Shown here in pieces: positions 45,267 to 49,469 of a DNA stretch of 49,469 nucleotides. How positions within the stretch are numbered: the first letter of the stretch is position 1; each line of letters opens with the position of its first letter. Source of the stretch: Pelagibacteraceae bacterium AG-325-C10 (lineage in GTDB: Bacteria; Pseudomonadota; Alphaproteobacteria; Pelagibacterales; Pelagibacteraceae); contig QBYD01000008.1 in NCBI GenBank assembly GCA_003282975.1, forward strand, positions 1-49,469, given 5' to 3'. Made by a program: the position numbers and the translations under genes. The notes under the pieces are model-generated. The model was given only the letters and a program-made list of their open reading frames with translations, was not told where the DNA came from and ran no database searches.

Positions 45267-45308
45267 TGCTTGCTATAAAGCTACTTTATGACTATAGAGT
45301 AAATTTTA

Positions 45309-46250
45309 ATGGCATCTAAATCAAACAAAGCTATTAAAATTTCTCAAAAACATTTACTGGGTATTCAAGATTTATCAATTAATGACGTTAATTTGATTTT
45401 AGATGAATCTCAGAAATTCATAAAACTTAACCAAAGTAAAAACAAAAGATTAAATGTTCTAAACGGAAAAACACAAATTAATCTTTTTTTTGAACCTTCG
45501 ACTAGGACACAAAGTTCATTTGAATTGGCAGGAAAAAGATTGGGTGCAGATGTAATGTCTATGAACATGGGTAATTCAGCAATTAAAAAAGGTGAGACAT
45601 TGATTGATACAGCAATGACTTTGAATGCAATGCATCCTGATATGATTGTAATAAGACACCAAGACTCAGGTGCGTGTAATCTTTTATCCCAAAAAGTAAA
45701 TTGTGCGGTATTAAATGCGGGAGATGGAAGACGAGAACACCCTACTCAAGCATTACTAGATGCTTTAACAATAATTAATAGAAAAAATAAAATTCAGGGG
45801 TTAAGAATTGCAATTTGTGGAGATATTCTTCATTCAAGAGTAGCTAGATCTAATATTTATTTATTAACTATGTTAGGTGCTGAAGTAAATATTGTAGCAC
45901 CATCCAATCTTATGCCAAAAGAAATTGAAAAATTTGGAGTAAATACTTTTACCGATATGAAAAAAGGACTTAAGGATTGTGATATTGTGATGATGTTAAG
46001 ACTTCAAAATGAAAGAATGACCAGTTCATTTTTATCATCAAATCGAGAATATTATGAATATTATGGTTTAACACCCGACAAGCTAGATCATGCAAAACAA
46101 GATGCAATTATAATGCATCCCGGTCCAATGAATAGAGGAATTGAAATTGATACAAGATTAGCTGACGATATAAATAAAAGTGTAATTAAAGAACAAGTTG
46201 AACTAGGTGTGGCTGTTAGAATGGCGTGTTTAAAAATTTTTTGTGAGTAA
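45309..46250 (+). CDS. pyrB: aspartate carbamoyltransferase, catalytic subunit
   Basis: Forms carbamoyl-aspartate in pyrimidine synthesis. The 313 residues have the carbamoyl-phosphate signature [15 protein letters not shown] (about 56-70), [11 protein letters not shown], the catalytic [15 protein letters not shown] (about 138-152) and [10 protein letters not shown]. The stop is followed directly by the pyrC' ATG, indicating co-translation. No regulatory subunit pyrI is present. With pyrC' lacking metal ligands, this probably forms a PyrB-PyrC' complex as in Pseudomonas. Confidence 0.97.
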   Translation: MASKSNKAIKISQKHLLGIQDLSINDVNLILDESQKFIKLNQSKNKRLNVLNGKTQINLFFEPSTRTQSSFELAGKRLGADVMSMNMGNSAIKKGETLIDTAMTLNAMHPDMIVIRHQDSGACNLLSQKVNCAVLNAGDGRREHPTQALLDALTIINRKNKIQGLRIAICGDILHSRVARSNIYLLTMLGAEVNIVAPSNLMPKEIEKFGVNTFTDMKKGLKDCDIVMMLRLQNERMTSSFLSSNREYYEYYGLTPDKLDHAKQDAIIMHPGPMNRGIEIDTRLADDINKSVIKEQVELGVAVRMACLKIFCE

Positions 46251-47537
46251 ATGAAAAAACAATATTTTATAAATGCAAATATTATAGATCCTCATAATTC
46301 TATTAATGAAAATGGAGGTTTAATAGTTAGTGAAGATGGAAAAATTGAAGCTATAGGTAAAAAAGTAAATGTAAATAATTTACCCACCAGGGAAAAACCT
46401 GTCGATTTAAAAGGAAAATATTTAATTCCTGGTATTGTTGATATGAGAGTTTTTGTGGGTGAGCCAGGGTTTGAGTATAAAGAAAATTTTAGAACCCTAA
46501 GTAATGCAGCATTATCAGGAGGTGTTACATCGGTTGTGACCATGCCAAATACAAATCCAATAATAGATAATGTTTCAATTGTTGATTTCTTAAAAAGAAG
46601 AGGTAGAGATAAATCTAAAATTAATATATTCCCTTGTGCATCTCTCACACAAAATATCGAAGGGACCAACATGACAGAATTTGGATTGTTGGCAAGAAAA
46701 GGAATAATAGCTTTTACTGATGGTGTTAAAACAATCCAAAATACAAGCTTAATGTCTAAAATAATGAATTCTGCAAAAGATTTGGATTGTTTAATAATGC
46801 AACATGCAGAAGATTATCATCTTTCTAAGAATGGAATGATTAATTCTGGAATAATTGCAACAAAACTTGGGCTATCAGGCATACCAGACATTGCGGAAAG
46901 AATAATAATTGAAAGGGACTTATCGTTACTTGAGAAAAATAAATGCAGATATCACATTTCTCAACTTTCATCAGCGAAATCGGTTGAAGTAATTAAAGAG
47001 AGGAAAAATGATATTAAATTTACTTGTGGAGTATCGGTAAACAATCTTTCATTAAATGAGAATGATATTGGTGATTTTAAAACCTTCTTAAAATTATCAC
47101 CACCACTTAGAAAAGAGGAAGATAGAGAAGCATTAGTGCAAGGATTAAAAGACAAAACTATTGATGTAATTGTCTCAGATCATAAACCTGAAGATGAAGA
47201 GTCGAAAAGATTAACTTTTTCACAGGCTGCGACTGGAGCATCTGGAATTGAAACATTATTATCACTAAGCCTAGAATTATACCATAATGGTTCAGTCAAA
47301 CTTGAAACCATAATTCAAGCATTAACATCAAATCCTGCAAAAATTCTTAGAATAAACAAAGGAAATCTTACAATAGGAAATGATGCAGATTTTTGCATTA
47401 TAGATTTAGATAAACCATGGATTGTAAAAAAAGAAAATTTAATTTCAAAATCAAAAAATACTTCTATAGAAGATAAAAAATTACAGGGTAAAGTTACTAA
47501 TACCTTTGTAAAAGGTAAGGAATTATTTAAAGTATAA
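46251..47537 (+). CDS. dihydroorotase homologue lacking the HxH metal ligands (PyrC'-type, probably non-catalytic)
   Basis: A 428-residue amidohydrolase-fold protein of the long class I dihydroorotase type, immediately after pyrB. In active enzymes the barrel opens with D-x-H-V-H-L-R-x-PGF. Here it reads DMRVFVGEPGF, with R66 and F68 where the two metal-binding histidines belong. Other altered sites: HISQ (235-238) for HISH and VSVNN (261-265) for the usual V-x-P-HH. H185 and D310 remain. This is the pattern of PyrC', an inactive partner needed for PyrB assembly in Pseudomonas (family knowledge). A functional dihydroorotase is expected elsewhere in the genome. Confidence 0.9.
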   Translation: MKKQYFINANIIDPHNSINENGGLIVSEDGKIEAIGKKVNVNNLPTREKPVDLKGKYLIPGIVDMRVFVGEPGFEYKENFRTLSNAALSGGVTSVVTMPNTNPIIDNVSIVDFLKRRGRDKSKINIFPCASLTQNIEGTNMTEFGLLARKGIIAFTDGVKTIQNTSLMSKIMNSAKDLDCLIMQHAEDYHLSKNGMINSGIIATKLGLSGIPDIAERIIIERDLSLLEKNKCRYHISQLSSAKSVEVIKERKNDIKFTCGVSVNNLSLNENDIGDFKTFLKLSPPLRKEEDREALVQGLKDKTIDVIVSDHKPEDEESKRLTFSQAATGASGIETLLSLSLELYHNGSVKLETIIQALTSNPAKILRINKGNLTIGNDADFCIIDLDKPWIVKKENLISKSKNTSIEDKKLQGKVTNTFVKGKELFKV

Positions 47538-47539
47538 CA

Positions 47540-48118
47540 ATGGAATATTTAATTGTTGGAATAATTTCATATCTAATGGGCTCCATACCATTTGGATACA
47601 TTTTAACAAAATTTTTTTTAAAACAAGATATCAGACAAATTGGATCTGGTAATATCGGAGCTACTAATGCATTAAGAACAGGAAATAAATTAATAGGATA
47701 TTCTACATTAATCTTGGATATAGCTAAGGCAATAATTCCTGTTATTTATGTCAAAATAAATTATCCAGAACTTATATATATTGCATCGTTATGTGCCTTT
47801 TTAGGACATGTGTTTCCCATATGGCTTAAATTCAAAGGAGGTAAAGGTGTTGCAACATATGTGGGAATTTTATTTTCAATAAATATAATATTAGGAGTCA
47901 TCTTTGTTTTAAGTTGGGGAATAATATTTTTGATCTTTAAATACTCCTCTTTGTCATCAATAATTGGTTCTTTATCAATTCCGATTTACTTGATTATTAC
48001 TGGTCAGATCACAGATGTTGTTTTTTTTGGAATAATGTTCATTTTGATCTTTTACACTCATAGAGAAAATATTAAACGACTTAAAAATAAAGAAGAAAAT
48101 AAGACTAAAATTTATTAA
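47540..48118 (+). CDS. plsY: glycerol-3-phosphate acyltransferase PlsY
   Basis: Inner-membrane enzyme transferring acyl groups from acyl-phosphate (made by PlsX, also in this window) to glycerol 3-phosphate. The 192 residues have about five helices and the three conserved loops: SIPFGYILTK, GSGNIGATNALRTG (about 33-46) and FKGGKGVAT (about 92-100), and later HRENIKRL. It starts 2 bases after pyrC' ends. The dprA gene that usually follows plsY in alphaproteobacteria is absent, with topA next. Confidence 0.96.
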   Translation: MEYLIVGIISYLMGSIPFGYILTKFFLKQDIRQIGSGNIGATNALRTGNKLIGYSTLILDIAKAIIPVIYVKINYPELIYIASLCAFLGHVFPIWLKFKGGKGVATYVGILFSINIILGVIFVLSWGIIFLIFKYSSLSSIIGSLSIPIYLIITGQITDVVFFGIMFILIFYTHRENIKRLKNKEENKTKIY

Positions 48119-48156
48119 TTTGACTATCAAAGACTTTTGGGTAGTTTGATAAAATA

Positions 48157-49469
48157 ATGAATCTAGTCATAGTTGAGAGTCCAGCAAAAGCTAAAACAAT
48201 AAATAAATATTTAGGTGACAATTACACTGTCTTAGCAAGTTATGGGCATATAAGAGATTTGCCATCAAAAAATGGATCTGTTGATCCTGACCAAAATTTT
48301 AAAATGGAATGGGAAGTTGATAGTTTTTCAAAAAAATATTTAAAAGAAATTACAGATGCGGCAAAAGATTCCTCAAAAATTATTTTAGCAACAGACCCAG
48401 ATCGTGAAGGAGAAGCAATAGCATGGCATGTAAAAGAATACTTAAGCGAAAAAAAGCTTTTAAAAGATAAAGCAGTTGAAAGAGTAGTCTTTAATGAAAT
48501 TACAAAAAAAGCAGTGACACATGGTATTGATAACCCTAGACAAATTGAGCCTTTGTTAGTCGATGCTTATATGGCAAGAAGAGCTCTTGATTACTTAGTT
48601 GGCTTTAACATCTCGCCTATTCTCTGGACAAAATTACCGGGATCAAAATCAGCTGGTAGAGTACAATCAGTAGCTTTAAAACTTATAACAGAGAGAGAGC
48701 ATGAAATTGAGTCTTTTAATCCAGAGGAATTTTGGACATTAAGTATTAATTTTCAAGATGAAAAAAATAATCTAATTACCGCAAGTATTTCTCAATTAAA
48801 TGGAAATAAAATAGAAAAATTTTCTTTTAAAAATAAAATCGAAATTAATAAAGCGATAGAAAATATTAAAGATCAAAAGTTTAATATAAGTGATATTTCT
48901 TCAAAAATTATTAGCAGAAATCCATCTGGTCCATTTACGACATCAACATTACAACAGGTAGCTTCAAGCAGATTAGGTTTTGGAGCATCTAGAACAATGC
49001 AAATTGCTCAAAGATTATATCAAGGTATTGAAATTGATGGAGAGACAATAGGTTTAATTACTTATATGAGAACTGATGGAACTAATCTTTCAAAAGACGC
49101 TGTTTCTGATTTTAGGGATTTTATTATAAATCAATACGGAAAAGAATATCTTCCCAAAGACCCTTTAAATTATTCAGGTAAAAAAGCTAAAAATGCCCAG
49201 GAGGCTCACGAAGCAATAAGACCTACTGATATAACTAGGTTACCAGGTACTATAAAAAAATATTTAAGTACAGATCAACAAAAACTCTACAATTTAATCT
49301 GGACTAGAGCTTTATCATCACAAATGGAAACGGCAAAATTTGATAGGAATACAATTACAATAACTTCTGCAGATAATAAAACAATATGTAAGTCCAGTGG
49401 TTCTGTACTAAAATTTGATGGTTATTTGAAAGTATTTCCAAGTCTAAGTAAAGATGAGGATGAAACAAT
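48157..49469 (+). CDS. topA: DNA topoisomerase I, partial (5' portion, runs off right edge)
   Basis: Type IA topoisomerase relaxing negative supercoils. About 437 residues are present from the ATG at 48157. The TOPRIM domain includes NLVIVESPAKAKTI (2-15) and ATDPDREGEAIAWH (about 79-92, with the DxDxE acidic triad). The clamp domain has GRVQSVALKLI and the active-site LITYMRTDGTNLS with Y303. It ends in the second gate half at KDEDETN; the C-terminal zinc-ribbon or basic tail lies outside. The gap after plsY (38 bases) contains TTGACT at 48120-48125 but no good -10 at the right distance. Confidence 0.97.
   Translation, partial: MNLVIVESPAKAKTINKYLGDNYTVLASYGHIRDLPSKNGSVDPDQNFKMEWEVDSFSKKYLKEITDAAKDSSKIILATDPDREGEAIAWHVKEYLSEKKLLKDKAVERVVFNEITKKAVTHGIDNPRQIEPLLVDAYMARRALDYLVGFNISPILWTKLPGSKSAGRVQSVALKLITEREHEIESFNPEEFWTLSINFQDEKNNLITASISQLNGNKIEKFSFKNKIEINKAIENIKDQKFNISDISSKIISRNPSGPFTTSTLQQVASSRLGFGASRTMQIAQRLYQGIEIDGETIGLITYMRTDGTNLSKDAVSDFRDFIINQYGKEYLPKDPLNYSGKKAKNAQEAHEAIRPTDITRLPGTIKKYLSTDQQKLYNLIWTRALSSQMETAKFDRNTITITSADNKTICKSSGSVLKFDGYLKVFPSLSKDEDET

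Noticed and set aside
45274-45290. Hairpin ATAAAG-CTA-CTTTAT between ruvX and pyrB as a terminator
   Set aside because: The stem is only six A+T-rich pairs and no T run follows, so it is not a convincing intrinsic terminator; the genes look co-transcribed.
1-49469. Defence system, prophage, insertion sequence or biosynthetic cluster
   Set aside because: All genes belong to housekeeping or known transport families in conserved alphaproteobacterial neighbourhoods; no integrase, transposase, terminal repeat, or change in base composition was seen.

Overview
The window looks like a stretch of core chromosome from a SAR11-clade alphaproteobacterium (Pelagibacter-like). The DNA is strongly A+T-rich and proteins are rich in Lys, Ile and Asn. 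Genes abut or overlap by a few bases, and no gap exceeds about 210 bases. Gene neighbourhoods are alphaproteobacterial (glyA-nrdR-rib-nusB-thiL; dapA-smpB-folK-rsh; lepB-rnc-recO; pyrB-pyrC'-plsY-topA). A tandem SAM-II/SAM-V-like leader precedes metY, a combination I associate with Pelagibacter. I see no phage, insertion sequence, CRISPR array, toxin-antitoxin pair or other sign of recent transfer.

Layout. 1-5235 (minus): one probable operon, rplM-rpsI-argC-small lipoprotein-hom-AEC permease-DMT permease (cut by the left edge). 5316-6771 (plus): two stacked SAM aptamers and metY. 6754-7785 (minus): ctaA. 7829-8119 (plus): chorismate mutase. 8120-10664 (minus): cytochrome bc1 assembly chaperone, rpmF, plsX, ihfA, a MerR regulator, rpmG. 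10663-11148 (plus): bamE. 11135-13240 (minus): proton-pumping pyrophosphatase. 13319-20667 (minus): hydroxylase-like gene, rpiB, glyA, nrdR, ribD, ribE, ribBX, ribH, nusB, thiL. 20741-21730 (plus): hemB. 21731-29059 (minus): dapA, smpB, folK, rsh, pyrE, pdxJ, acpS, lepB, rnc, recO. 29103-31331 (plus): lytic transglycosylase. 31332-31423 (minus): tRNA-Ser(GCU). 31489-38154 (plus): soxBDAG (sarcosine oxidase), a solute-binding protein and a permease. 38158-44760 (minus): gatC-gatA-gatB, O-methyltransferase, trhO, MATE exporter, secreted nuclease. 44811-49469 (plus): ruvX, pyrB, pyrC', plsY, topA (cut by the right edge).

How the genes work together. SAM-sensing RNA controls sulfur incorporation into homocysteine/methionine (metY), while hom supplies homoserine upstream. 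Sarcosine oxidase converts sarcosine (from glycine betaine) to glycine plus one-carbon units on tetrahydrofolate. GlyA interconverts glycine and serine, so the window carries much of a C1 economy. The rib cluster makes riboflavin for the flavin-rich sarcosine oxidase and for respiration. HppA, CtaA and the bc1 chaperone belong to energy conservation.

I did not find a convincing new multi-gene system. The observations most worth a second look are the tandem riboswitch, a dihydroorotase homologue without its HxH metal ligands next to pyrB, a RibBA-type protein whose GTP cyclohydrolase II half has lost its zinc cysteines, a shortened Rel/Spo protein, a cyclohexadienyl-dehydratase-like binding protein paired with a permease but no ATPase, and conserved operons from which era, fabH, yceD, rpoZ and dprA are missing.
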